Source: DAOTWY01 sp003696565 (GTDB lineage: Bacteria; Chloroflexota; Anaerolineae; Aggregatilineales; Phototrophicaceae). Taken from it: a stretch of DNA of 64,000 nucleotides. Position numbers and translations under genes: made by a program. The stretch covers positions 1-64,000 of the forward strand of contig DAOTWY010000015.1 of NCBI GenBank assembly GCA_034435635.1, given 5' to 3'. Below the pieces are notes generated by a model that was not told the origin of the DNA, did not search any database, and worked only from the letters and a program-made list of their open reading frames with translations. Position 1 is the stretch's first letter. The number at the start of each line of letters is the position of its first letter. Of the stretch, positions 42,903 through 52,580 are shown in pieces.

Positions 42903-43898
42903 TCAAAACTTGACAATTTTTTGGGCAACACGCAACTGTTTCGGAAAAATAGGCAAAAATTCAATCAGGTTGTTGTATTTATCGTTGTTACCCACTTCTT
43001 GCAAATATCGGCGCAACACGCTGACCGTGCCAGGTAACAATGCCATACCTCGCGCCTTTTTCTCCATGAGCATGTAAGATTTATATTCACGCTCATCAAC
43101 ATGATCTTCAAGATACATCGCCACAGCCGCAGATAAGAATAGTGTCGTAAACTGATCTTCCCAGGTGGGGTGCTGTGCCTTGAATTGATCATGCACAGGA
43201 AGATCGTTTTGCATAATCTCTTGTAATTGATCCATATGACTGCGCAGATAAGCTTTAATCAGAATACTACCAAAGCTAGTGATGGCAGCGCGATAGCTCT
43301 GTGTGATCATCGTTGGCTCATCATAGGGCCACGGCGGGCTATCCCCCCAAGCAAGTGGCGGTGGCACAATACAAATAATTTCATTGCGCAATTTAAAGAC
43401 AACATCATAAGCGGTCGGATAACTGATGTTGGGCATCAAGACCAGGTTATCCTCAATTTTACCCACGAACGGCTCAAAAAAAGGCTTGAGCATGACATTC
43501 TTAAAAGCATGTGTTAATTGAAGATGTGCCTTATCCCATAAGGGTTGATCTTTTTCCCACAAGGTTTTTAGATCTGTGGCTTCATAAAAATCGCGCAATT
43601 GAGCGTTAAAATTAGCTGGCACCCAGGGAGGTAAGGTAGGAATATCAAGCTGGGGCCAACTCATCAAAGATACCAGTGCGAATAACGCTTCTAGCGGTTG
43701 CCCCTGATCCAAATACGCTTGTATTGCCTGAACAGCCGGATGCTGTGTGTATTTGAGAAGATGTTTACGTGTAGCACGTGCATGGGCATGGGTGCCGTGC
43801 GGCTTTAATTTTTGGGATCGCTCAGGGTAGTCCGTCGCTGCCAAAACAGCCGACATCAACCGCACGCGCTCGTCTAATCTGACAATGACATCGCTCAT
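42903..43898 (-). CDS. Hypothetical protein, no family recognised
   Basis: A 331-residue soluble protein, mostly helical, with several conserved-looking aromatic and Pro-rich stretches (LDIPTLPPWVPANFNAQLRD, IVPPPLAWGDSPPWPYDEP). No signal peptide, membrane helix or catalytic motif is obvious. GGGAAAAATTCA precedes the ATG. It stands alone between unrelated genes. The 187-base gap before it at 42716-42902 contains a weak GGCAGA/TCTGCC hairpin and nothing else. Confidence 0.7.
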   Translation of the reverse strand: MSDVIVRLDERVRLMSAVLAATDYPERSQKLKPHGTHAHARATRKHLLKYTQHPAVQAIQAYLDQGQPLEALFALVSLMSWPQLDIPTLPPWVPANFNAQLRDFYEATDLKTLWEKDQPLWDKAHLQLTHAFKNVMLKPFFEPFVGKIEDNLVLMPNISYPTAYDVVFKLRNEIICIVPPPLAWGDSPPWPYDEPTMITQSYRAAITSFGSILIKAYLRSHMDQLQEIMQNDLPVHDQFKAQHPTWEDQFTTLFLSAAVAMYLEDHVDEREYKSYMLMEKKARGMALLPGTVSVLRRYLQEVGNNDKYNNLIEFLPIFPKQLRVAQKIVKF

Positions 43899-44049
43899 TG
43901 AATTTTTCCCGGCGTTTAAGATAAAAACAAACCTATTTTAAATCCCAATGGCGGTTGCGGCAACCCGATTAAGGGAGATTTAACCCAACGTCACTTTTCG
44001 GGCAAAGCCGTGTTATAGAGCATGAACAGCCAAAAAGGAAGTATTGACC

Positions 44050-45219
44050 ATGCGTGTTGCTTTATTTACCGAGACATTTTTACCCAAGCATGACGGTATT
44101 GTCACAGTGATTTGCCTGCTGTTAGACCATCTTGCTAAACGGGGAATCGAATCAATCATCGTCGCACCCACCACTGCCGATAACCTAGGAGAACAAATCA
44201 CCCAATATGCCAACACGGAAGTCATTCGCGTACCAGGGGTGACCTTTCCGCTATATCCACAGTTAAAAGCAGGTCCGCCCACCTATGCCACCTATGACCG
44301 ACTAAAAGCATTTAAGCCGGATATTGCGCATATTATCCATCCGGTGCTCATTGGGGGGTTTGGTATTTTAATGGCAAAGAAATTAGGCATCCCAAACCTG
44401 ACATCATTCCATCTGGATATTTCTCAAGTCATTAAACACTTTAAACTAGGTCCGGTCAGTATGGGGTTTTTAACCTCTCCCATTGATATGATGACACGCT
44501 TTATGTTTAACATGGCAGATTATACGCTGGCACCCTCCCGCTTAATTCAACGCAAGATGTTAGATATGGGCGTAACACGTGTGGGATTATGGAAACGAGG
44601 CGTAGACGCAGAACGCTTTCATCCACGTTATAAAAGCGAGGCAATGCGCTATGAACTTTCTGACGGGCACCCAGAAGATACCCTACTCATCTATGTTGGC
44701 AGGCTCAGCCCAGAAAAACAAGTCACCCAACTGCGTGCCGCCCTAGAACAAATCCCTGGCACACGCCTGGCAATCATCGGTAACGGACCATATGAGCAAG
44801 AATTGCGGCAATATTTCGCAGGTTATCCGGTCAAATTTATGGGGCAGATGACTGGCGAGCCACTTTCTCAAGCATATGCCAGTGGGGATATTTTCACATT
44901 TGCGTCCGCATCAGAGACATTTGGGCTAGTGGTGACTGAAGCAATGGCAGCCGGCTTACCAGTCGTGTCATCACGAGTGGGCGGTATCCCGGATGTCGTG
45001 CAAGAAGGCGTAACCGGTTACACGTTCGAGGTAAACGATGTGGCTGGTTTGGTCGCAGGGGTGCGGCAGATTGCCAGTGATAAAACAAAAATGCAGCAGA
45101 TGAGCAAGGCAGCACGAGCATATGCCGAAACACAAACCTGGGAGGCGATGATGGATGAAGTGATCGATCATTATGCCCGCTTAATAGAAGTACACCAGCG
45201 AACTTTACAATTGATCTAA
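44050..45219 (+). CDS. Glycosyltransferase family 4 (GT-B fold)
   Basis: About 389 residues from the ATG at 44050, with AAGGAAG eight bases upstream. The N-terminal half (TETFLPKHDGIVTVICLLLDHL) and C-terminal half (LIYVGRLSPEKQVTQLRAAL, then SASETFGLVVTEAMAAGLPV) carry the GT4 signature, with the Glu of the EX7E motif. It resembles the MgdA/SqdX group that adds glucose or sulfoquinovose to diacylglycerol, but it could act on other lipid or wall acceptors. No membrane helix is seen. It is followed by an endonuclease/exonuclease/phosphatase gene. Confidence 0.93.
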   Translation: MRVALFTETFLPKHDGIVTVICLLLDHLAKRGIESIIVAPTTADNLGEQITQYANTEVIRVPGVTFPLYPQLKAGPPTYATYDRLKAFKPDIAHIIHPVLIGGFGILMAKKLGIPNLTSFHLDISQVIKHFKLGPVSMGFLTSPIDMMTRFMFNMADYTLAPSRLIQRKMLDMGVTRVGLWKRGVDAERFHPRYKSEAMRYELSDGHPEDTLLIYVGRLSPEKQVTQLRAALEQIPGTRLAIIGNGPYEQELRQYFAGYPVKFMGQMTGEPLSQAYASGDIFTFASASETFGLVVTEAMAAGLPVVSSRVGGIPDVVQEGVTGYTFEVNDVAGLVAGVRQIASDKTKMQQMSKAARAYAETQTWEAMMDEVIDHYARLIEVHQRTLQLI

Positions 45220-45265
45220 AATTTCCTTATTTCTTATGCCCCAAAACTAGGCTAATATAGTGGGC

Positions 45266-46264
45266 ATGACAATATCAACGAGTTCTAACAACACGCCACC
45301 GCTAACCAACCGTGTGGTGGCTTTTCTATGTAATGTGTATCTCATCAGTATGGTGAGCTACCTAATCCTACGGTTGATCTTTACTGATACAACCTGGTGG
45401 TTAGCGTTGCTCAACGCTTTTGCGATTTATACGTTCTCTCCAATATTAGTGCTGCTGCCAATAGCGTTTATGCTGCGTTTGTGGCAAACAGCAGGACGGC
45501 TGAGCATTTTAGCGTTACTTGGGGTTATCTGGTTCGGTCCGTTCTTTCAACCACCACATACCCAACTTCCCAGTGGTGGCACTGTATTAACTCTTGTGAC
45601 ATTTAACGCTTGGGGAAATAACAACACACAGCCAGATCAAGCAGTAGACTGGTTGATGCAGCAAGACGCAGATATCATTCTTTTACAGGAATATACCCCA
45701 CTTATTGGAGAAAAGCTTGACTATCCAGAACACGCGATGAACGCCGGCTTACATCTTTTCTCGCGCTATCCAATTGTTGAATCAAGCGATGTGAATGGTC
45801 ATCAGCGGGTTGTCTTAGACATAAATGAACAGCAAATCGCAATCTATCACGTGCATTTAGCCTATCCGTTAGATCATCCGCCCCGTTTTGAACTCCCGTT
45901 ACTACGTACCATCAGCCGCTACGATGAAACCGAGCGCAATCAACAAATTAAGGCTCTACTACAAACCCTAAAAGACGAAACATTGCCATTTATCGTAGGG
46001 GGGGATTTTAACATGAGCCAGCATTCACTTATCTATAGTGATTTGGCGTTACTCATGGGAGATAGCTTCCGCAGTACAAATACCGGGTTAGGGGCAACAT
46101 GGTCAACTCAAATGCCGTTCCCTACCCTGCGGTTAGATTATATTTGGCATCAACGAACGATCCACGCCCTAAAAACCAATGTTGGTCCAAATCTAGGGAG
46201 CGATCATCTGCCACTGGTTGCTTGGTTAGAATTACCAACCACCACACCAGTGCAACAAGATTGA
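45266..46264 (+). CDS. Membrane-anchored endonuclease/exonuclease/phosphatase family protein
   Basis: About 332 residues from the ATG at 45266 (a GTG two codons upstream is possible, and no strong ribosome site is seen). Three membrane helices (about 20-40, 45-65, 75-92) precede an EEP domain (about 108-325) with VTFNAWGNNN, ADIILLQEYTP, FIVGGDFNMSQHS and the final GSDHLPLVAWLEL. These are the metal-binding and catalytic residues (Asn, Glu, Asp/Asn, Asp/His). Likely activities are phosphodiesterase or phosphatase on a nucleotide or lipid at the outer face. Confidence 0.88.
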   Translation: MTISTSSNNTPPLTNRVVAFLCNVYLISMVSYLILRLIFTDTTWWLALLNAFAIYTFSPILVLLPIAFMLRLWQTAGRLSILALLGVIWFGPFFQPPHTQLPSGGTVLTLVTFNAWGNNNTQPDQAVDWLMQQDADIILLQEYTPLIGEKLDYPEHAMNAGLHLFSRYPIVESSDVNGHQRVVLDINEQQIAIYHVHLAYPLDHPPRFELPLLRTISRYDETERNQQIKALLQTLKDETLPFIVGGDFNMSQHSLIYSDLALLMGDSFRSTNTGLGATWSTQMPFPTLRLDYIWHQRTIHALKTNVGPNLGSDHLPLVAWLELPTTTPVQQD

Positions 46265-46289
46265 AAACATAATCCATAAACGAGGAACA

Positions 46290-46814
46290 ATGAGACGACG
46301 TTGGCTACAGTTATTTTTGTTATCGTTGATAGTTTTTTCACTAGATCAACTCAGTAAAGAGTGGATTATCCAAAACCTAGCACGTTATGAATCAATCGAG
46401 CCGATCCCCGCATTAGGGGCTTATTTCCGGTTTACTCATAGTTATAACACTGGTGCAGCATTTGGAATTTTCCCAAATGCGAGTGATGCGTTTTTGCTGC
46501 TTTCGATTGTTATTGTTGCTGGAATGATGTGGTTTTATCCACGTGTGCCAGATGCCGGGTGGATCACTAGGATAGGGATAGGATTGGTATGTGGCGGGGC
46601 ATTAGGGAATATCGTTGATCGCATCCGCCACGGGCATGTCACCGATTTTATTCACTATATCATTCCCAATGTCACCTCAAATATCTCCAACATAGCCGAT
46701 CATGCCATTGTTTTGGGTGTCATTTTCATTATCATTGATAATTGGCGGTTAGAGCGTATGACCAAACAGCAAAAAGAGCAACACACCACACAGGCTGATG
46801 AAAACAGCATATAA
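46290..46814 (+). CDS. lspA: Lipoprotein signal peptidase
   Basis: A 174-residue inner-membrane aspartyl protease that cleaves the signal peptide of lipidated prolipoproteins. Four membrane helices are visible, and the family motifs FTHSYNTGAAFGIF, GGALGNIVDRI, GHVTDFI and SNIADHAIV hold the catalytic D110 and D137. GAGG precedes the ATG. The many lipobox proteins in the window, including both selenoproteins, need this enzyme. The charged C-terminal tail is slightly longer than usual. Confidence 0.96.
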   Translation: MRRRWLQLFLLSLIVFSLDQLSKEWIIQNLARYESIEPIPALGAYFRFTHSYNTGAAFGIFPNASDAFLLLSIVIVAGMMWFYPRVPDAGWITRIGIGLVCGGALGNIVDRIRHGHVTDFIHYIIPNVTSNISNIADHAIVLGVIFIIIDNWRLERMTKQQKEQHTTQADENSI

Positions 46815-46851
46815 TATAAGCAATGCCTTCAAAATAAAGGAGTATAACAGC

Positions 46852-47418
46852 ATGTTTAAGAGAATCAGTCTTGTGCTTTTAATGCTGATTATGGCGGGCT
46901 GCCAAGCAACTGGTGACTCAAAAGATGATGCCGCCGCTGCGCAAAGTTTTTTCCCTGATTTAGCCGGTTATACCGTTTCTAATACCGATAACATTCAGGA
47001 TGCTATCACCACCACACTGACCGGTGCTGGGATTAGCACTGGTAACCTGTTAGCAACCGGTGTCATTCTTCAAGTTGATAATTTTATAGATTGTTATCGT
47101 GAAGTTGGTGCATTTGATGCACGGATTTACGTAGAAGACCCCAGTGCAGACATGATCCAAGAAGGATTGCGTCCCCCACGTGCTGGCGTATTAGTCATTA
47201 TCAACCAAGATCGCGCGATTGAGAACTTGCTACCGTGTTTAACACAACCGCCAAGTGTGTCTGATGCCTTTAGCGCACAGGCTGCACAGCCACAACCGTG
47301 TTTTGGTAACGGGGAATTTCAATTTGAGGGGGATACAATCCGCTATATTTACGCCGCAACAGATCGACCGTTGTGTGCTGCCTGGGAATCACACTTTATG
47401 ACCTACAAAACAGGCTAA
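46852..47418 (+). CDS. Hypothetical lipoprotein
   Basis: About 188 residues from the ATG at 46852, with AAAGGAG nine bases upstream; the open frame reaches back into lspA but starts there are unsupported. It has a lipoprotein signal (lipobox LIMAGCQ). The mature part has a few Cys (DNFIDCYREVG, LLPCLTQPP, PQPCFGNG, RPLCAAWESH) that may form disulfides. No family is recognised. It lies 37 bases after lspA and may be co-transcribed. Confidence 0.72.
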   Translation: MFKRISLVLLMLIMAGCQATGDSKDDAAAAQSFFPDLAGYTVSNTDNIQDAITTTLTGAGISTGNLLATGVILQVDNFIDCYREVGAFDARIYVEDPSADMIQEGLRPPRAGVLVIINQDRAIENLLPCLTQPPSVSDAFSAQAAQPQPCFGNGEFQFEGDTIRYIYAATDRPLCAAWESHFMTYKTG

Positions 47419-47466
47419 CACCGCCTTTTAGGGGATCATCTCATAGCAAATCCTAGGGTAGATACC

Positions 47467-47492
47467 TTGCCGGGGGATTTATCCCTTGGCAA
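47467..47492 (-). repeat. Interspersed palindromic repeat, copy C
   Basis: Plus-strand TTGCCGGGGGATTTATCCCT and its right arm TGGCAA. In reverse orientation it matches copies A and B, including CAAGGGATAAATCCC and the following GGCAAGGTATCTACCC. It occupies the intergenic region of 104 bases between two plus-strand genes. Confidence 0.6.
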
Positions 47493-47522
47493 ATATAACG
47501 GTAGTAATCTGATAGGCTGACA

Positions 47523-49448
47523 ATGAGACAATTATTGATTATTTTGCCCATCCTGTTGATCTTTAGCTTGCCGCTTGATTCACAAACCGATAGCTACATC
47601 CGTGCAGATCGTCTTGGTATTACACATATTTCGTCTGGCGCAGTAGAAACGCCAGAAACACGCTATCAACAGGCATTGATGCTAGGGGCTGGTTGGAATC
47701 GATTCCCAATTTATTGGCAATGGGCAGAAACAGCACCAGGTGAGTGGGACTGGTCACGGTTTGATCGGCAGATTACCAATGATCTACGATTTGGGTTACA
47801 AATCAACGCGATCCTCATTGGCAGACCGGATTTTTATGCAGATGGCGAACGCATACAAGGGATGTATGAGCCAATTTTTGCCGATGGCACCGATATACCC
47901 GCTGCTGGCAAAGCTCTGAACCCCAATAATCCTTGGGGCGTTTATGTCGCACAAGTTGTTAATCGTTATAAACCAGGCGGAGAATTAGCCCGCAGTGGTA
48001 ACATCCCGTTGGGTAGCGGCATTCGCGTTTGGGAAATATGGAATGAGCCGGATTTTGAAAACTTTTGGCGTGGGACAGACCGCGATTATGCCCGATTACT
48101 CAAAATCTCATACATTGTTATCAAACGTGTTGACCCTTCCGCACAAGTGATGTTTGGAGGATTATTATACCCAAACGGTGAATCTAACTTCCTGGCACAA
48201 GTTTTGAACATTTATGCCAATGACCCCAGCGCGCCAGAAAACAATTGGTTTATGGACTTAGTCGCAGTACATGCCTATAACGATCCCTGGCGTAGTGCCT
48301 GGTTGACAATATACGCCCGTCAAACCATGATTGCTTTTGGGTTTAACCGTCCGATTTGGATTAATGAAAGTGGTGTGCCCGTTTGGGATGATTATCCTGG
48401 ACCAACATGGCAACCAGAGAGCCAACGCTATGCAACATTAGAACAACAAGCGTGGTATTATATCCAAAGTGCGGCATATGGCTGGTCAGAAGGGGCGGAT
48501 AAAATATTCTTCCATCAGCTTTATGACGATTGCGGCGACCAACCCGCTGGTACAGACTTCTTCCCACATAATGGCAGTTTATGCACCGGAGATAACATCT
48601 GTTATGGAGATGCTCATGGTCTGTTCCGTAACCTGAGCACCTCTCAATGTTTTAGTCATCACCCAAGCCCTGGTACAGCACGCCCAGCCGCTCGCGCATT
48701 TCGCTTATTGGCAGAAGTTTTTGGTAGAGAACCGTTTGAAAATGGCGATCAAGTTTATGTCGATGATCGTTTTGTCACCATCACATTTGACCGTCCACGT
48801 ACCAATGAGCGCATCACCGTGATGTGGAATCGTCGATTGGAAGAAGCCACCCTCACCTGGCAAGCAGTTGGACAAAATGGTCAACTCATTTCATTAGACG
48901 GCAGTACGCTTATTGAACCAGACGCAGCTGGTAATTATCAGATTACTTTGTTAGCGGCAATTCCAGATGTTGACCGCAGCAGTTCTGATTTTGGCGGTGT
49001 GGCAATTGGCGGTCCGCCGTTAATTTTAATTGAGCAACGCACTGGCAACATCCGCCCGGTTGAGGTCGATTTAGAGTCGATTGAAGTTGAAGGCACATCA
49101 CCGACGGTGACACCTGTACCCACTTCCGTAGCACCCCGTCCCACTGTGAACCCAGCGGATGACATAACACCACCGGTTGCCGTCGTGTTAGCCTTACCAG
49201 AAACCAGCCCGCCAGATTTCACCGTCACCTGGGAAGGGCAAGATAACAGCGGGATTGCCAGTTATTTGATCTGGGTGCGCATTGATGAAGGCGAATGGAC
49301 CCCCTGGCTCAATACAGAAGCCACCAGTGCTATCTTCAACGGTGAACCTGGCAGACGTTATGAATTCGCCGCATGGGCACAAGACTTAGCCGGTAACTGG
49401 TCTGAAAATATCAACCTGCAAGCGCAAGCCAACACACAAGTAGAATAG
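47523..49448 (+). CDS. Secreted clan-A glycoside hydrolase-like protein with C-terminal fibronectin-like domain
   Basis: A 641-residue protein with a signal peptide (about 1-18). A TIM-barrel domain (about 25-400) has the acid/base Glu in WEIWNEPDFE and nucleophile candidate Glu in PIWINESGVPVW, similar to GH39-type enzymes. A beta-sandwich follows (about 405-505), then a Thr/Pro-rich linker (about 515-545) and a C-terminal Fn3-like domain (about 550-641, TVTWEGQDNSGIASYLIWV). It should act on an external polysaccharide or on glycans of the cell surface. One of three related barrel proteins in the window. Confidence 0.82.
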   Translation: MRQLLIILPILLIFSLPLDSQTDSYIRADRLGITHISSGAVETPETRYQQALMLGAGWNRFPIYWQWAETAPGEWDWSRFDRQITNDLRFGLQINAILIGRPDFYADGERIQGMYEPIFADGTDIPAAGKALNPNNPWGVYVAQVVNRYKPGGELARSGNIPLGSGIRVWEIWNEPDFENFWRGTDRDYARLLKISYIVIKRVDPSAQVMFGGLLYPNGESNFLAQVLNIYANDPSAPENNWFMDLVAVHAYNDPWRSAWLTIYARQTMIAFGFNRPIWINESGVPVWDDYPGPTWQPESQRYATLEQQAWYYIQSAAYGWSEGADKIFFHQLYDDCGDQPAGTDFFPHNGSLCTGDNICYGDAHGLFRNLSTSQCFSHHPSPGTARPAARAFRLLAEVFGREPFENGDQVYVDDRFVTITFDRPRTNERITVMWNRRLEEATLTWQAVGQNGQLISLDGSTLIEPDAAGNYQITLLAAIPDVDRSSSDFGGVAIGGPPLILIEQRTGNIRPVEVDLESIEVEGTSPTVTPVPTSVAPRPTVNPADDITPPVAVVLALPETSPPDFTVTWEGQDNSGIASYLIWVRIDEGEWTPWLNTEATSAIFNGEPGRRYEFAAWAQDLAGNWSENINLQAQANTQVE

Positions 49449-49449
49449 C

Positions 49450-50376
49450 TTACCGCATATCCATTTCTGCGCGGACAGTTTCCAAGAGTGTTTCTGCTTT
49501 AAGCTGCGACAATGTATAACACGGACCGCCTAGCTTATCTGCCAATTTTGCCGCTAAACCTTGGTCAAACGCGGCGTGTTCCATGTTGATCGTTACAGTA
49601 CGAATGTTGTCCTCTTTAATCATGGTAGCAATGCGATGCGCTTCTTCTTGCGGAGCAAGTTGATCGCTCATAGAGACATTCCCAGCACCATCTGTTAATA
49701 AAATAATCATCGGCATCACATCTGGTTCGGACATACGATGTTTACGAATTGTCTCATAAGCTAAAAATAATCCAGCAGAAAGCGGGGTTTTACCACCGAC
49801 TTCAACATCTTTGAGTGCGTCTTTTGCCAATACCACCGAATTAGTGGGAGGTAAAACCAAGTTAGCACGGTCTTTATTAAAGACAATTAAGCCCACACGG
49901 TCGCGCCGCTGATACGCATCCGTCAATAAAGACATAATCGCACCTTTGGTGGCTTGCATTCGTTCCGCAACAGCCATACTCCAAGATGCATCTACCACAA
50001 AAAGAATCAAGTTTGAAGCACGCCGTACCCGCACTTTCCGCTGAAGATCACTACGCTTTAACGCATATGCCATACCTGTCTGCCGCTTTTGGTCTTCACG
50101 TATTTTTTGGAATGGTGCTGCCGCGCGTAAAGTAGCATCAAAAGCAATATCGTCTGTACGATCCCCTGCCGGGCGTGCTTGGATATATCGCCCACGTTTG
50201 CGGTCGGTGCGCGTGTATGACCGTCGTCCGCTTTGCTTGCGCGTCATCTTATCTAATTGGCTACTTAGTTTTCGTGTGGAAAATTCAGCACCGGATTCAA
50301 CTTGTTTACCGCCTTCCCACCAGTTAGCATCTTGATTCTGGAACACATTCTGCTTAGCCGGTTGGGCATCGGTCAC
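49450..50376 (-). CDS. VWA-domain protein, ChlD/CobT C-terminal-like
   Basis: A 308-residue open frame that begins at GTG 50376 but lacks any ribosome site there. It is open further upstream to the nine-A run of the preceding gene. The VWA domain (about 118-308) has MIDAS residues DASWSMAVAE, TPLSAGLFLA and LTDGAGNVSM. A basic, Gln-rich region (about 40-110) corresponds to the ChlD linker. It is equivalent to the C-terminal half of magnesium or cobalt chelatase subunit D. It is most likely made as a fusion with the AAA gene by -1 frameshifting (about 692 residues). Confidence 0.88.
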   Translation of the reverse strand: MTDAQPAKQNVFQNQDANWWEGGKQVESGAEFSTRKLSSQLDKMTRKQSGRRSYTRTDRKRGRYIQARPAGDRTDDIAFDATLRAAAPFQKIREDQKRQTGMAYALKRSDLQRKVRVRRASNLILFVVDASWSMAVAERMQATKGAIMSLLTDAYQRRDRVGLIVFNKDRANLVLPPTNSVVLAKDALKDVEVGGKTPLSAGLFLAYETIRKHRMSEPDVMPMIILLTDGAGNVSMSDQLAPQEEAHRIATMIKEDNIRTVTINMEHAAFDQGLAAKLADKLGGPCYTLSQLKAETLLETVRAEMDMR

Positions 50377-50426
50377 GTCCGGTGCTGCTTGTTGTGCTTG
50401 GCTATCTACCGATTGGCTTTTTTTTT
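50368..50426 (-). other. Putative -1 programmed frameshift site joining the AAA and VWA genes
   Basis: On the minus strand nine A (50426-50418) encode the last Lys codons of the AAA protein, followed by three codons and its stop (50408-50406). Slipping back one base on the run enters the VWA frame (AGC CAA TCG GTA GAT AGC), which stays open into the VWA domain. A possible stimulating stem pairs 50413-50408 (ATCGGT) with 50373-50368 (ACCGAT), starting four bases after the run. The VWA frame has no ribosome site of its own. Confidence 0.72.
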
Positions 50427-51527
50427 GCTATTGGTTGCCTGATTAGAGGCGTTACTGGCTTCTGAAGAAAGTTCGGCTTCTTCATCCAGTTCAGCCTGCA
50501 AATCATTCAATTGATCTGCCAATGTCTCCATATTAACCTGTGCATCAGCAAACGGTCCACGCTTTAAGCGGTGCGGAATAGCCAGCTCAAATGCCAATAA
50601 AATATCATCGCGGTTAATCTGCCGACGACCTTCATAAGCAGCATGAGCACGTGCCGTTTTGAGGATCACCAGGTCAGCCCGGTGTCCATCAATTTGCATG
50701 GTACTGGTTAACATAGCAATCAACCGTAAATCACCACGTGTATATTGCACCTCATCGACAATTTCACGGGCTGCGGCAATCCGTTCACCAAGTTCACGTT
50801 CAGCAGGTGCCCAAGCCTGACGGAACTTAATTGGATCATCTTCAAAGGCGATGTGTCGTTCCAAAATTTCCATACGTTCATCTGGATCAGTGATTCCATG
50901 CACCTCAGTCGATAAAGCAAAGCGATCTAGCAATTGTGGGCGCAAATCCCCTTCTTCTGGGTTCATCGTCCCAACCAGGATAAACCGCGCAGGGTGGCTA
51001 AAGCTGATCCCTTCTCGTTCCACCACATTGATACCCATCGCCGCACTATCTAATAACAGATCAACCACATGGTCATCTAACAGGTTCACTTCGTCCACAT
51101 ATAAAACCCCGCGATTCGCCGCTGCCAACACGCCCGGGTCAAAATGCCGTTCGCCACGCTGGATAGCTTTTTCAATATCAAGCGTGCCCACCACACGGTC
51201 TTCCGTCGCACTAACAGGCAAATCAATAAACTGAATCCGGCGACGCTCAACAGGAATGTTTTCCCCATGGCTATATCGTTCACGGGCATAGTCTGACCAA
51301 GTATCCGGTCGATCTGGATCATCATTAAATGGTGAGCCAGCAATCACATTAATCTCTGGTAGTAACGCAGCAAGTGCCCGTGCTGCGGTGGACTTCCCTG
51401 TACCGCGCTCCCCACGAATCAGCACACCACCGATTCGCATATCGACGGCGTTTAAGATCAGGGCACGCTTCATGCGTTCTTGTCCAACAATGGCTGTAAA
51501 TGGATAAACCTGTACTCGTCTGCTCAT
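50406..51527 (-). CDS. AAA+ ATPase of the magnesium/cobalt chelatase type (ChlI/BchI-like)
   Basis: A 373-residue protein with Walker A GERGTGKST (after FTAIVGQERMKRAL), Walker B VLYVDEVNLLDD, sensor 1 FILVGTMNPEEG and the Arg finger region LLDRFALS. The C-terminal helical domain ends in an acidic and Lys-rich tail. It is the chelatase I subunit, or the N-terminal half of subunit D, that drives metal insertion into a porphyrin or corrin ring with a CobN/ChlH subunit. No CobN/ChlH gene is in the window. Its 3' end holds a nine-A run that may make a longer AAA-VWA product. Confidence 0.92.
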   Translation of the reverse strand: MSRRVQVYPFTAIVGQERMKRALILNAVDMRIGGVLIRGERGTGKSTAARALAALLPEINVIAGSPFNDDPDRPDTWSDYARERYSHGENIPVERRRIQFIDLPVSATEDRVVGTLDIEKAIQRGERHFDPGVLAAANRGVLYVDEVNLLDDHVVDLLLDSAAMGINVVEREGISFSHPARFILVGTMNPEEGDLRPQLLDRFALSTEVHGITDPDERMEILERHIAFEDDPIKFRQAWAPAERELGERIAAAREIVDEVQYTRGDLRLIAMLTSTMQIDGHRADLVILKTARAHAAYEGRRQINRDDILLAFELAIPHRLKRGPFADAQVNMETLADQLNDLQAELDEEAELSSEASNASNQATNSKKKANR

Positions 51528-51599
51528 TATGTTTTACCGTTATTTATGTCCACATCATCAACGCATTATAAAAGTGAATATTGTGCATCACAATAACCA

Positions 51600-52580
51600 T
51601 TACAAATAACCATGTTGCTGATACCAAGTATAGGTATCTTGCAAACTTTGTTTCATATCAATTTGTGGTTCACCCAGCGCGCGCCAGGCTTTATCAAACC
51701 GGAAAAATACATAACGTGTGCCCATACGTGCTTGTGTCGCATCAATCGGCGTGGGGATACCCAATCGACGCGCTACATCAATCAAGCGGGCAGCTAGCGG
51801 CGCAGTGAAGTTCGGCACAAGCAAACGCGGGCGCGGTACACCTAAAACTTGTGCAATCATCGTAAACCATTCTTGATACGTGTAATTGGCTGTCCCTAAG
51901 ATGTAACGCTCACCGGTTTGCCCTTGCTCCGCAGCAGCAATATGCCAGCGTGCCACATCTCGCACATCTGTGACTGCTACGCCACCCCGCGTGATCGGCG
52001 TAAACACCCCCCAACGCTTAATTTGAATCATGAATGTACCGGAGATCATGTTCAAATCGCCAGGTCCCATAACAACTACCGGATTAACCGTGACCACATC
52101 CTGCCCTTGTGCAACAGCTTCAGCCACAACTCCTTCCGCTAATACTTTGCTATAGCCATAGGGAAAATGCTCCGGTGGTAAATTAAATTGTGCGGTCTCA
52201 TCAGTGGGATGCGCATCATCAATGCCAACAGCAGCAGCACTACTTGTAAAAACCACACGCGCCACCCCCGATTGACGTGCTGCCTGTAGCACACGGCGCG
52301 TCCCTTCCACATTGGCTTCAAACATCGCTTGCCGGTTTGCACGCCAATAATCCGCTACCGCCGCCACATGAAAAACCCAATCCACCCCCTCACAAGCAAC
52401 CCGTAAAGAATCCAGGTCACCCAAACTGCCAATTGCCGATTCAAACGGGATGCCATCAAGCGCGTTTAATTTGGAGGTTTCTCGGTGCAAAACCCGCACC
52501 GAATCCCCCCGTTGAACCAATTGACGGGCAATATGTGAGCCAATAAAGCCCGTCCCTCCTGTGATCAACACTTTAACCAT
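51600..52580 (-). CDS. NAD-dependent epimerase/dehydratase (dihydroflavonol reductase-like)
   Basis: A 326-residue extended SDR with the NAD site GGTGFIGSHIARQL, the catalytic YGYSK, and VFTSSAAAVG before it. The C-terminal half (RYILGTANYTYQEWF) matches the dihydroflavonol-4-reductase/HpnA-like group. It probably reduces or epimerises a nucleotide sugar or an isoprenoid-linked substrate. Its start overlaps the end of the oligoendopeptidase gene by eight bases, so they are co-translated. It is convergent with no gene; the chelatase gene is downstream on the same strand. Confidence 0.9.
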   Translation of the reverse strand: MVKVLITGGTGFIGSHIARQLVQRGDSVRVLHRETSKLNALDGIPFESAIGSLGDLDSLRVACEGVDWVFHVAAVADYWRANRQAMFEANVEGTRRVLQAARQSGVARVVFTSSAAAVGIDDAHPTDETAQFNLPPEHFPYGYSKVLAEGVVAEAVAQGQDVVTVNPVVVMGPGDLNMISGTFMIQIKRWGVFTPITRGGVAVTDVRDVARWHIAAAEQGQTGERYILGTANYTYQEWFTMIAQVLGVPRPRLLVPNFTAPLAARLIDVARRLGIPTPIDATQARMGTRYVFFRFDKAWRALGEPQIDMKQSLQDTYTWYQQHGYL

